Positions 1 through 7,330 of a stretch of 11,602 nucleotides of DNA are shown here, in pieces (the stretch's first letter is position 1; every line of letters begins with the position of its first letter). Origin of the DNA: Turbatrix aceti (Eukaryota; Nematoda; Chromadorea; Rhabditida; Panagrolaimidae); NCBI GenBank assembly GCA_963969345.1, contig CAXAKE010000005.1:1-11602 (forward strand), read 5' to 3'. The position numbers were made by a program, and so were the translations under genes. The notes below the pieces were generated by a model that made no database searches, was not told where the DNA came from, and saw only the letters and a program-made list of their open reading frames with translations.

Positions 1-230
1 TGTATTTCGACCGTAACAGGAGGTCCGATAAACTTAGGCGGACTTGTCGTTCAATAACGAACTGAGAAGCATTTTTTTATTTTTGTTTAATTGTGAAAAA
101 GCTGATAACATTGATTTCTAATGTATATTTTTTTAGAAATCACACAAAACAATAAATTAGTGCACAATTGTGTTACTACTTTTTATGATTTTTTCTTGCT
201 TTCAGCACTTTTCCGACATGAAAAACAAAT
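1..230. other. left flank without recognisable gene
   Basis: I see no supported gene here. Positions 1-80 are of balanced composition and contain small hairpins (GTCCG at 28-32 with CGGAC at 40-44; CGTT/AACG at 49-60), but no coding pattern. From about 91 to 230 the sequence read on the minus strand weakly matches 7703-7770 in the right arm, including an ATCAATG word near 107-113. This is the faded outer edge of the inverted duplication. Confidence 0.5.
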
Positions 231-236
231 TTTATT
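231..236 (-). terminator. poly(A) signal AATAAA of the outer terminal exon
   Basis: TTTATT on the plus strand reads AATAAA on the minus strand, a few bases past the stop codon (244-242) of the outer exon copy. The inner left copy (541-546) and the right copy (7260-7265) have the same hexamer at the matching place. Confidence 0.6.
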
Positions 237-241
237 GCAAA

Positions 242-457
242 TCACTCAATCCAGCACAACTCAGGTTTTGGATAACGTGTTTCCCCCGAATAAACAACTT
301 TGAATTCGGTTGCGTTGATACTGTAATTCTTTTTGGCGATTTGAGGATTCGGCGAGTCGGTGAAGTTGTGCAGCATCTCTTCATACTTCATCCACTGCTC
401 GCCTACAAAAGTGCTGCGGAACTGTAGCCGGATGATGCTTTGCGGCGGACAGTTTGC
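242..457 (-). CDS. orphan or alternative terminal exon, diverged tandem copy of exon 4
   Basis: This is an open stretch of 71 codons plus stop on the minus strand. It begins with the residues ANCPP just after an AG (459-458), exactly as the last exons at 630-770 and 7036-7176 do, and it enters in the same phase 0. It is clearly more diverged from those two exons than they are from each other. It keeps a C-terminal stretch of about 26 residues (including EFKVVYSG and PKPELCW) that the other two exons lose to a TGA. No upstream exons of its own are visible; the sequence before it is the 3' flank of the inner copy. It could therefore be an alternative last exon of the 630-3447 gene, spliced from the donor at 820-819, or the remnant of a neighbouring gene. 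The reading frame is intact. Transcription cannot be judged. Confidence 0.55.
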   Translation of the reverse strand, partial: ANCPPQSIIRLQFRSTFVGEQWMKYEEMLHNFTDSPNPQIAKKNYSINATEFKVVYSGETRYPKPELCWIE

Positions 458-540
458 CTATGAATTAGTACGCAGTTGTGTTTTACTACTATTTATGGTT
501 TTTTCCTGCTTGCTGCAAACTTCAAACATGAAAAACAATC

Positions 541-546
541 TTTATT
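541..546 (-). terminator. poly(A) signal AATAAA of the left gene copy
   Basis: TTTATT on the plus strand gives AATAAA on the minus strand, 84 bases past the TGA at 632-630. The matching site in the right copy is 7260-7265. Confidence 0.6.
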
Positions 547-629
547 GCAAAACATTAGTCAGCCCAGCACAACTCAGGTTTGGGATAACGGGTTTTCCCC
601 GAATAAACAACTTTGAACTCAAAAGAATT

Positions 630-3447
630 TCAGCTGTAGATCTTTTTGGCGATCGGGTGACTCGGCATATCCGCGAAGTTGTATCGCATCTCTTCCAACT
701 TCGTCCACTGCTCGTCTGCAAGTTTGCAGTAATACTTGAGCCGGATGATGCTTCGCGGGGGACAGTTTGCCTAAAATTTTCTTGTGAACAAATTTGAACC
801 TTTTGTTTTTTAAAACTCACAGGGAACATCTCGAAAAAGTCTCGTGCTGTTGCTTGCTTGTCGACGTTGTCGATGTAGATGTACCGCGGAGGACCCGTTG
901 ACCGGTCCACGGCGTCGACTTCATTGAACAAGGCCCGCAGGTGGGAGAGCGACATCTTCATGGTCTTGAAGTTTAATCTGAAAAAAATATATTAAAAAAT
1001 ATTAATTAATTTAACAAAATGTTAAATGTTAATAATTAATAACTATTAAAATAACAAATATTAAAATTTTGTATTATTATTGTAAAATAATTTTTTTTAT
1101 TAGAAAATTAAATAAAATTATTATTGCTTATAAAAAAAATTATTCTTGGCTATATTTACTTTAAGTTCCCCATACCCCACATGTCGATACCCACCTTCAT
1201 TCAGTTCCCCACCCTATCCTCTTGGTGGGGAACTCAATCCCCCATAGATGGTTAAGTTCCCCCCTATGCAAAAAAGAACTATGTGCATACTTGTTTTTTT
1301 GCTCAATGATGTGCGTCCTCAAACGCGCGGGATTTCCAGCCTTTTGAGCATCGCTATGTCTGTTTTCCCGCTTTTTGTGCATCGCTTTGCGAGTTTCGGC
1401 GTTTTATCTTTGATTCAATTCGTACCTGAGTGTAAGCTGATTATATTTGTTTTGTTAGTTGTAAGTTTATCGTAATTGCTTGCATTGAATTGTCAAGATG
1501 AAATTTGGGGACAAAACTGTATATTTTTGAACACGGGTTTTAACCTTATGTTGTTATTTTCGGTTTTTTTAAGTTGTTCATAATAACCTTTGCGTGGGGA
1601 ACTTTAACTGACATACTTTAAGTTCCCCTCTGGTTCTTACTCTAAGTGAGCCTAAATATTAGTGGTGAGCTTAATCGCACAAACTTTTAGTTCCCCCCTT
1701 AACGAGGGGGACTAAACGTTGTGCATTTTAAGTTCCCCTTAAAAACGGGAATAAATGGGGAACTTTAACTGACACACTTTTAATTCCCCATCCAAAAACA
1801 CGTCCTTACTGTAAGTAAGCCCAAATTTTAGTGGGGAACTTAATCGCACAAACTTTTAGTTCCCCTCTTAAGGGGGGGACTAAACGTTGTGCATTTTAAG
1901 CTCCCATCGGAGACGGGAACAGATGGGGAACTTTAACTGACACACCTTTAATTCCCCCCCCCCTAAAACACATGTTTACAGTAAAATAAAACATGTTCTT
2001 ACTGTAAGTAAGCCTAAATATACAAATATACATCGATTCAGAATGGGAAACTAAATTGTACAGATTTTTGGTTCCCCACTCATGCGGGGAACTAAACGTT
2101 GTGCATTTTAAGTTCCCCCTGAAAGCGGGATTAGATGGGGAACTTTAATTGACATACTTTTAGTTCCCCTCTCTTCTTACTGTAAGTAAGCCTAAATTCA
2201 CAAATATACATCGATACGGAATAGGGAACTAAATCGTACAAACTTTTAGTTCCCCATCCATGTTGTGTACCAAATATGACGTATATGTAGTTCCCCAACC
2301 TTGGGGTGAACTAAAAAACGGTGCTATTCAAGTTCGGACTCTTTGGGAACCTAACCTCCGGAACGGGAGCTGGGGAACTTAACGTGTGCGTATTGAGGTC
2401 CCCTCCAAGGAGAAATTTGCAATCTGAATTCCCCACATCACATTTTTTGTCATGGAGGTTGGGTTCCCCCATTTGCGATATGGGGAACTTAACCATCTAT
2501 GGGGGATCGAGTTCCCCACATAATGCGTCGCTGTTGTGGGGAACTCGGGGGGGAACTTTGTGGGGAACCAAAGTTATGTGGGGAACTTAACGTTAATATC
2601 GCCTTATTCTTATTAAAAAACTTGCAAGTTTTAAAAATCTGAAATGATTTCAACATGGTTTATATTTTTAAAATTATTTAACACAAAATTTTAACGCACG
2701 TCAACTTCAAGGCATTCGCCATCAAGCCTGCAACAACCGCAAAATCGAATTTTTTGTCAACCACGCAGTTTGAAATACTCAGGAATTGAACGCTTTTTGG
2801 CGGAATGACCTGGGCTAGTTCATCGGCGGTGAACTCGCAGCTCTGAATGTATACATTCACCGGAGACCAATTTCGCATCAACTTTCCGATTTGGTAGAAT
2901 CCAGTTTTTACACGGCAAATCGTAATTGATCTGGGAAAAATTTCTTCTGCGTGGTCTGCCAAAAACTCTGCAGACAGATTGAGATCGTGCCTGACAGAGA
3001 AATTGGGGGTCAGCTTTTCATCGACCGGGGGGTAAAAGCACACTTCTTCGACGATATACCCCCGTTGCAGCTTGACAAGGTGGTCCAGATGTCGGGTTTC
3101 TTTGACTGTGTGTAGCACCGACCAGGGGGCAATTCGGACCAGGTTTCGGCTGAAACCGTAGTCCAAACCCTCGAGGTCCACGTCAAACGGCGCTTTGCTT
3201 ACGGGTCGGGGGATTGCGGTGAGGAGATCCAGATGAGCACGCTTTGAGAGATGCATCTTCTTGACCGCTGAAGAAACACGCTTCCTGTTGGACGACATTT
3301 TTGAACAGTAAAGAATATGTATAGCCACGAAAAGTACTTTTTTCAAAGTGGCAAGCAACAATGCAGGCGATAAGCAGGTTCAAGTGACTCCACTTACCTG
3401 TCGAACAGACGCCAGGAAAGTTTTGCTCTTCCATTTATGGCACCCAT
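630..3447 (-). CDS. left copy of a duplicated multi-exon gene, family not recognised
   Basis: Exons on the minus strand: 3447-3398 (optional first exon), 3284-2700, 977-821 and 770-630. Donors are GTAAGT, GTGCGT and GTGAGT; acceptors are AACAG, TTTCAG and TTTTAG; phases agree throughout. The product from the inner ATG at 3298 is 298 residues (MSSNRKRV...). Starting at 3447 instead gives MGAINGRAKLSW..., joined in phase at 3398/3284. I favour the upstream start because of the strong donor and correct phase, but either may be used. I see no signal peptide or membrane span. The N-terminus is basic, and the middle has short alternating hydrophobic segments (residues about 110-250, such as VNVYIQSC and VQFLSISNC) reminiscent of leucine-rich-repeat or F-box-associated proteins, with no convincing F-box. 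Intron 978-2699 contains a 1456-bp transposon, yet its donor and acceptor are intact. The TGA at 632-630 shortens the C-terminus relative to the exon at 242-457. Confidence 0.75.
1140..1147. repeat. 8-bp target site duplication, left copy (TTATTCTT)
   Basis: TTATTCTT is repeated exactly at 2604-2611. The right arm has a single copy (AAGAATAA, about 6658-6665) in the matching intron, so this is a true target duplication and not chance. Confidence 0.93.
1263..1589. other. unique filler of the DNA transposon, no gene seen
   Basis: This segment lies between the left subterminal block and the tandem array. It lacks the AGTTCCCC words that fill the rest of the element. Short open frames occur in both directions, but none shows a recognisable protein and all are low complexity. 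It could be the only part derived from an ancestral autonomous element or captured DNA. Confidence 0.4.
1590..2260. repeat. tandem array of four hairpin-rich units inside the transposon
   Basis: Units begin at AACTTTAAYTGACA at 1600, 1761, 1929 and 2141, giving spacings of 161, 168 and 212. Each unit carries the same ordered words: GGGGAACTTTAAYTGACA, a near AGTTCCCC, TTACTNTAAGTNAGCC, a near GGGAACTTAATCGCACA, AACTTTTAGTTCCCC, then GGACTAAACGTTGTGCATTT. Successive AGTTCCCC and GGGGAACT words are mutually complementary, so every unit can fold into several hairpins. The third unit is longer because of an extra ACATG/AAAACA-rich insertion near 1970-1995. Confidence 0.85.
2604..2611. repeat. 8-bp target site duplication, right copy (TTATTCTT)
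   Basis: Exact match to 1140-1147, directly after the right terminal inverted repeat of the transposon. Confidence 0.93.
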
Positions 3448-3752
3448 GTTCGCGGGAGGTGTGAAAGTGCCTTGCAGGGTCTTGCTGGCGCAGTATTTGA
3501 ATAAATGATGACAATTAACGAAGATTGGACAAGTTCATTGGATCGATTGTTGAACGCACAAAGCAGATGCGAGGGTTTAAACCCAGATTGCGCTGTTACC
3601 CATATTGTTTGTTTTGTTCGTATCATTTGTTAGTCTTTTCTGCAAGCAAACACCACCTGAGGCGCACCCTTTTTGTTGATACACACATATTTCAAGCTTA
3701 CAATATTAATCATCGTTTATGTATATTTGTAACAACATATCACAACGCAAAA
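3448..3752 (-). promoter_or_regulatory. upstream region of the left gene copy
   Basis: Read on the minus strand this corresponds to 5502-5811 upstream of the right copy. The blocks nearest the gene are best kept (CCTGCAAGG..., CTCCCGCGAAC just before the ATG), while the middle has drifted. Both copies contain CATCTGCTTTGTGCGTTCAA. I see no certain TATA box. It is called regulatory from its position and its conservation between copies, not from a recognised factor site. Confidence 0.4.
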
Positions 3753-3806
3753 TTCAGAATACGATCGCCAAACATGGTAACTTCGTTCGGTGTCGGTTCA
3801 TTGCGT
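3753..3806 (-). pseudogene. 54-bp mirror fragment of the central gene's second-last exon
   Basis: The reverse complement matches 5068-5121 with four substitutions. It starts exactly where that exon starts, after a TTAG in place of TTCAG. It ends at CTGAA, where it jumps to the sequence matching 5502 onward. The last exon and the rest of the 3' part of the gene are absent, so this cannot encode a working protein. It shows that the inverted duplication once included at least the 3' part of the central gene. Confidence 0.8.
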
Positions 3807-3934
3807 CTAAAACGGCCCTATGGTTTATTGTGAAAGAACAAACCAAAACATGTTTCCATTATTTGAATATTAACTGATCTGCAATCTTTTTGCGTTGCTA
3901 AATTTCAATTCACAAAGCAATATTTAATCAAAAA

Positions 3935-3998
3935 ATTAAATCTTTGTAGTAAAATCTTCGAACAAAGATTTAATTTTTTTTTCGAACAAAGATTTAAT
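3935..3998. repeat. direct and inverted short repeats upstream of the central gene
   Basis: TCGAACAAAGATTTAAT occurs twice, at 3958-3974 and 3982-3998. ATTAAATCTTTG at 3935-3946 is the reverse complement of CAAAGATTTAAT inside both copies, so the first pair can form a 12-bp stem with a 16-base loop. Placed directly before a TATA-like run, it could be a regulator site or a small foldback remnant. Confidence 0.6.
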
Positions 3999-4006
3999 AT
4001 CCCCCG

Positions 4007-4015
4007 TTATATAAT
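4007..4015 (+). promoter_or_regulatory. TATA-like run before the central gene
   Basis: TTATATAAT follows a CCCCCG step and lies about 150 bases before the favoured ATG at 4165. The surroundings are AT-rich, so chance is a real alternative. Confidence 0.3.
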
Positions 4016-4164
4016 ACATATATATTTGTATGCACGAAATGCTTATTTCCGCTACTCTTGACACGAAAATTTTCAGGCAACTTGCATTTACATTATTTAT
4101 TTATGTAGTTGCGTTTTTTATTCGTTTTTCTGCGTCATTTTTTCGTAATCCTGAGTTGTTCCAA

Positions 4165-5398
4165 ATGATCGACATCGTCGTTACGGTAGGTGAGGTTACG
4201 GAAGAGTACACGAGCGTCGATTCCCATCCGTCACCAATCTCTTCGGACGAGGAGTTGAATGCTTTCTTGGCGTCTATTTGCGGCAATAACGTTTTCTTCA
4301 ACATTGTGAACGTCAAAAGAAAGATCGGAGGTGCTCTGCTTCCGGCTTTTTATCCATTGTTGGTGGAACAGAGACTCGTTGTCACAATCGAGGTGGGTTT
4401 TTATCAGCGCGTTCATAATGTTGGCATTTTTATACATATCCATATCTGTTTTATTCCAGGCCAAGCCAAACGATGATGAATACCACGACCAAGACCACGA
4501 ATTCGCTTATGCACTTCCAGCAGCGAACAATAACATTGCAGACCGACCGGAAATCCATGAGGCTCGAGAACCTGTATCCTGCAGCCACTGTGGATTGACT
4601 TCAAAGTTGCGCGAGTATACGATTGCCAATATCTCAACCGACGCAGGATGGAAGGTTGTTGTTCAAGGACTTCAGCAGGGACAGACACTAACCGAACGTG
4701 CTCGTAAAAAGCTTGTTCGGCACATGGGAACGCTTATTATGGAGTACTGCGCCAAGTAAGTTGTTTTGCATAATATCTGGGATTGTGTTAGGTAATGTTA
4801 CTAACATGTGCATTTATAAATATGTGTTTTACGTTTGAAAATTTTGCAGATCAGATGCTTATAGTATGTAATACTTTTTTGGAGAAATGTTGTTACTTTT
4901 ATTATTAAAAGTAGTAAAATCAACTTTTTGCCACTGTTTGTCACGTTTGAATCTGCAGTCTAAAGTGAAGTAACACTTTTTTTCGCTATTTTATTACTTT
5001 TGATAAAAGTAACTTTCAAGTTTTATAAGTCAGATTTTTTAAAATTTAAAATGCATTCTGATTTCAGACGCAACGAACCGACACCGAACGAAATTACCAT
5101 GTTTGGCGACCATATTCTGAAGGACTACCCCCAGATTCCAGCGGTAATATTTGATATCTGTTATTATTTTTTGTGTAAAAAACATTGCAATTTCCAGGAC
5201 ACATTGTACCGTGATACTACCGGTCCCCTGCGCCGATTTATAACCAATAGACGCCAGGCTCTGAGCAAGCACAATATTATCAGCACGCGTACGTACAAGC
5301 GGAAGAGCACTACTCCGACCACTTTGCCATCCGTGGTCAAAGAAGAAGGTGACACGGACACTGCTTCGCCGCCGAAACGTGGACGAACTCAATGCTGA
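4165..5398 (+). CDS. central gene: possible PB1/ubiquitin-like N-terminus plus helical domain, nuclear-type tail
   Basis: Exons: 4165-4392, 4460-4755, 5068-5143 and 5198-5398, giving 266 residues. Donors are GTGGGT, GTAAGT and GTAATA; acceptors are TTCCAG, TTTCAG and TTCCAG; phases agree. An extra 18-base exon (4850-4867) would also keep frame. Residues 1-76 (MIDIVVTVGEV... ending RLVVTIE) have the strand-rich look of a ubiquitin/PB1-like fold. Residues about 145-235 (LTERARKKLVRHM..., PTPNEITMFGDHI, then GPLRRFITNRRQAL) resemble a helical domain I know from many uncharacterised fish, insect and cnidarian proteins, some also with such an N-terminus. That match is from memory of pattern, not a search. 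The tail is rich in basic residues, Ser and Thr and ends PPKRGRTQC, a plausible nuclear signal. A single CSHC pair is not enough to claim a zinc finger. The ATG at 4030 is a weaker alternative start. No molecular function can be assigned. Confidence 0.7.
4892..5013. mobile_element. 122-bp MITE-like insertion in an intron
   Basis: The ends are GTTACTTTTATTATTAAAAG at the left and, read inward from the right, GTTACTTTTATCAAAAGTAA. They are inverted repeats of about 23 bases, each itself nearly palindromic. It fills the intron between 4755 and 5068. No clear target duplication is seen (at most TT), so a hairpin-rich intron is the alternative. Confidence 0.4.
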
Positions 5399-5501
5399 GG
5401 CTTTGATGACCAAGAAAACCGGTTGATCCTTTGCTTGCAAAGTTACATACCATTCTGCCGTTGACCTTCGACATGTGCCAAGATCTTGACTTTTAATTTA
5501 T

Positions 5502-5811
5502 TTTGCGTTGCTATATGTTGTTACAAATATAAACGATGATTAATATTGTAAACTTGAAATATGTGTGTGCATCAACGAAAAGGGTGCGCCTCAGGTGGTG
5601 TTTGCTTGCAGAAAGGGCTAATTTTACGAACGCATTATGTAAAACAAACAGTATTGGCAACAGCGCAATCGGAGTCAAACCCCCGCATCTGCTTTGTGCG
5701 TTCAACAATCGATAAGATAGATGAACTTGTCCAATCTTCGTTAATTGTCATCATTTATTCAAATACCGCGCCAGCAGGACCCTGCAAGGCACTTTCACAC
5801 CTCCCGCGAAC
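5502..5811 (+). promoter_or_regulatory. upstream region of the right gene copy
   Basis: This stretch runs from the end of the central gene's mirrored part to the first ATG of the right copy, with 413 bases in all between the stop at 5398 and the ATG at 5812. It matches 3448-3752 reversed. I see no tRNA or other RNA gene in it. The blocks kept in both copies (TATGTTGTTACAAATATA, CATCTGCTTTGTGCGTTCAA, CTCCCGCGAAC) are the best candidates for control sites. Confidence 0.4.
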
Positions 5812-7176
5812 ATGGGTGCCATAAATGGAAGAGCAAAACTTTCCTGGCGTCTGTTCGACAGGTAGGTGGAGTCACTTGAACCTGCTTATCGCCTGCTCGT
5901 CTTTGCATTGTTGCTTGCCACTTTGAAAAAAGTACCTTTCGTCGCTATACACATTCTTTACTGTTCAAAAATGTCATCCAACAGGAAGCATGTTTCTTTG
6001 CCGGTCAAGAAGATGCAACTCTCAAAGCGCGCTCGTCTGGATCTTCTCACGGCAATCCCACGACCCGTATGCAAAGCGCCGTTTGACGTAGACCTCGAGG
6101 GTTTGGACTACGGTTTCAGCCGAAACCTGGTCCGAATTGCCCCCTGGTCGGTGCTACACACAGTCAAAGAAACCCGACATCTGGACCACCTTGTCAAGCT
6201 GCAACGGGGGTATATCGTCGAAGAAGTGTGCTTTTACCCCCCGGTCGATGAAAAGCTGACCCCCAATTTCTCTGTCAGGCACGATCTCAATCTGCATGCA
6301 GAGTTTTTGGCAGACCACGCAGAAGAAATGTTCCCCCAGTCAGTTTCAATCTGCTACGTGAAAACTGGGCTCTACCAAATCGGAAAGCTGGTGCGGAATT
6401 GGGCTCCAGTGAATGTCTACATTCAGAGCTGCGAGTTCACCGCCGATGAACTAGCCCAGGTCATTCCGCCAAAAAGCGTTCAATTCCTGAGTATTTCAAA
6501 CTGCGTGGTTGACAAAAAATTCGATTTTGCGGTTGTTGCAGGCTTGATGGCGAATGCCTTGAAGTTGACGTGCGTTAAAATTTTGTGTTAAATAATTTTA
6601 AAAATATATAACTAGTTGAATTTATTTCAGATTTTTAAAACTTGCAAGTTTTTTAATAAGAATAATTTTTTTTATAAGCAATAATAATTTTATTTAATTT
6701 TTTAATTTTAAAAAATTATTTTACAATAATAATAAAATATTTTAATATTTGTTATTTTAATAGTTATTAATTATTAACATTTAACATTTTGTTAAATTAA
6801 TTAATATTTTTTAATATATTTTTTTCAGATTAAACTTCAAGACCATGAAGATGTCGCTCTCCCACCTGCGGGCCCTGTTCAATGAAGTCGACGCAAAGGA
6901 CCGGTCAACGGGTCTTTTGCGGTACATCTACATCGACAACGTCGACAAGCAAGCAACAGCACGAGACTTTTTCGAGATGTTCCCTGTGAGTTTTAAAAAA
7001 CAAAAGGTTCAAATTTGTTCACAAGAAAATTTTAGGCAAACTGTCCCCCGCGAAGCATCATCCGGCTCAAGTATTACTGCAAACTTGCAGACGAGCAGTG
7101 GACGAAGTTGGAAGAGATGCGATACAACTTCGCGGATATGCCGAGTCACCCGATCGCCAAAAAGATCTACAGCTGA
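5812..7176 (+). CDS. right copy of the duplicated multi-exon gene, family not recognised
   Basis: Exons: 5812-5861 (optional), 5985-6569, 6829-6985 and 7036-7176, with introns of 123, 259 and 50 bases (donors GTAGGT, GTGCGT, GTGAGT). From the inner ATG at 5971 the product is 298 residues. From 5812 it starts MGAINGRAKLSW and joins in phase at 5861/5985. A 10-base indel between the copies at about 5897-5906 shows that the stretch before 5971 is intron or leader, not coding. The exon 2 to 3 join in phase 2 turns two apparent separate frames (ending at 6591 and starting at 6845) into one protein. The content is as for the left copy: basic N-terminus, conserved central block, strand-like repeats resembling leucine-rich or F-box-associated proteins, and no certain domain. 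Its intron lacks the transposon found on the left. The TGA at 7174-7176 cuts off a still-open C-terminal segment. Confidence 0.8.
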
Positions 7177-7251
7177 AATTCTTTTGAGTTCAAAGTTGTT
7201 TATTCGGGGAAAACCCGTTATCCCAAACCTGAGTTGTGCTGGGCTGACTAA
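7177..7251 (+). pseudogene. former C-terminal coding segment beyond the TGA
   Basis: After the TGA the same frame stays open for 24 codons to the TAA at 7249-7251. It reads EFKVVYSGKTRYPKPELCW, nearly the same as the C-terminus still coded in the exon at 242-457. The segment is identical in frame in the left inner copy. It is therefore ancestral coding sequence, now 3' untranslated unless the stop is read through. Confidence 0.7.
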
Positions 7252-7259
7252 TGTTTTGC

Positions 7260-7265
7260 AATAAA
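7260..7265 (+). terminator. poly(A) signal AATAAA of the right gene copy
   Basis: AATAAA lies 83 bases after the TGA and is followed by a T-rich stretch. The left inner and outer exon copies have it at the same relative place. Confidence 0.65.
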
Positions 7266-7315
7266 GTTTGTTTTTCATGTTTGAAGTTTGCAGCAAGCAG
7301 GAAAAAACCATAAAT

Positions 7316-7330
7316 AGTAGTAAAACACAA
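7316..7330. repeat. 15-bp target duplication of the LINE, left copy
   Basis: AGTAGTAAAACACAA is repeated exactly at 7688-7702. The left arm has it once (476-490, reversed), which gives the empty site. Confidence 0.93.

Larger units (their letters stand above)
1148..2603. mobile_element. non-autonomous TIR DNA transposon packed with AGTTCCCC words
   Basis: The element is 1456 bp and flanked by exact 8-bp duplications TTATTCTT. Its ends are imperfect inverted repeats: GGCTATATTTACTTTAAGTT at the left, and GGCGATATTAACGTTAAGTT read inward from the right. Similarity continues at the two subterminal blocks (1217-1258 against 2488-2520 reversed; both contain CCCCCATAGATGGTTAAG). The interior has about 25 exact AGTTCCCC or GGGGAACT words in alternating orientation plus many one-mismatch forms. 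No transposase-like frame is present, so it would need proteins supplied in trans. The 8-bp duplication fits the hAT, P-like, Merlin or Mutator-like superfamilies, and the termini alone do not decide between them. It sits in an intron of the minus-strand gene. Confidence 0.9.
471..3806. repeat. left arm of the large inverted duplication
   Basis: The reverse complement of this stretch matches 5068-7330 (and 7703-7718) across coding exons, introns, AT-rich intron filler, 3' flank and promoter. Two differences are large. 1148-2603 is a transposon present only on the left. About 380 bases equivalent to 5122-5501 are missing on the left, at 3749-3753. Weaker similarity continues outward to about 91, partly through a second copy of the last exon. 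The inner end at 3806 coincides with a splice acceptor of the central gene. I aligned it by eye, so the limits are good to a few bases at the clear junctions only. Confidence 0.9.
3815..4164. other. upstream region of the central gene
   Basis: There is no supported gene in this stretch. It is AT-rich, is not mirrored in the right arm, and holds the small repeat at 3935-3998 and a TATA-like run at 4007-4015. A frame open from the ATG at 4030 reads into the gene, but its first 45 codons are a T-rich hydrophobic stretch. I treat it as untranslated leader, with a possible acceptor (TTTTCAG) at 4070-4076. Confidence 0.45.
5068..7330. repeat. right arm of the large inverted duplication
   Basis: This matches the reverse complement of the left arm, starting at a splice acceptor of the central gene. 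Compared with the left it keeps the 3' part of the central gene and lacks the 1456-bp transposon. Outside it, 7331-7687 is a LINE insertion, after which the match resumes at 7703. The copies are near identical in most coding parts but have a diverged patch at about 6325-6425. Confidence 0.9.

Noticed and set aside
1248..1475. Hydrophobic 75-codon frame in the DNA transposon
   Set aside because: Low complexity, no recognisable motif, and antisense to the host gene's intron. Not a transposase.
1590..2260. CRISPR-like array of repeats and spacers
   Set aside because: Unit lengths vary, the inter-word sequence is itself repeated, the words alternate in orientation, and the context is a eukaryotic transposon.
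4030..4164. N-terminal extension of the central gene from an earlier ATG, looking like a membrane anchor
   Set aside because: The hydrophobic look comes from a T-rich leader. A likely acceptor lies inside, and the product would otherwise have a nuclear-type tail. Kept only as an alternative start.
5640..5710. Possible tRNA or small RNA gene (GGAGTCAAACCCCCGC resembles a T-arm)
   Set aside because: No cloverleaf or acceptor stem can be formed, and the left-arm copy differs at the would-be T-arm without compensating changes.
6845..7264. Single-exon frame of 139 codons (and its mirror at 542-961)
   Set aside because: Its second half is a read-through of a 50-base intron (GTGAG...TTTTAG) in the wrong frame. 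Splicing joins the first part to the upstream exon and to a different frame with coherent coding.
7009..7311. Antisense frame of 100 codons over the last exon, and the matching frame at 360-797
   Set aside because: Mirror shadows of the true exon. They are open only because the sense frame is well conserved, and they have no splice or start support.
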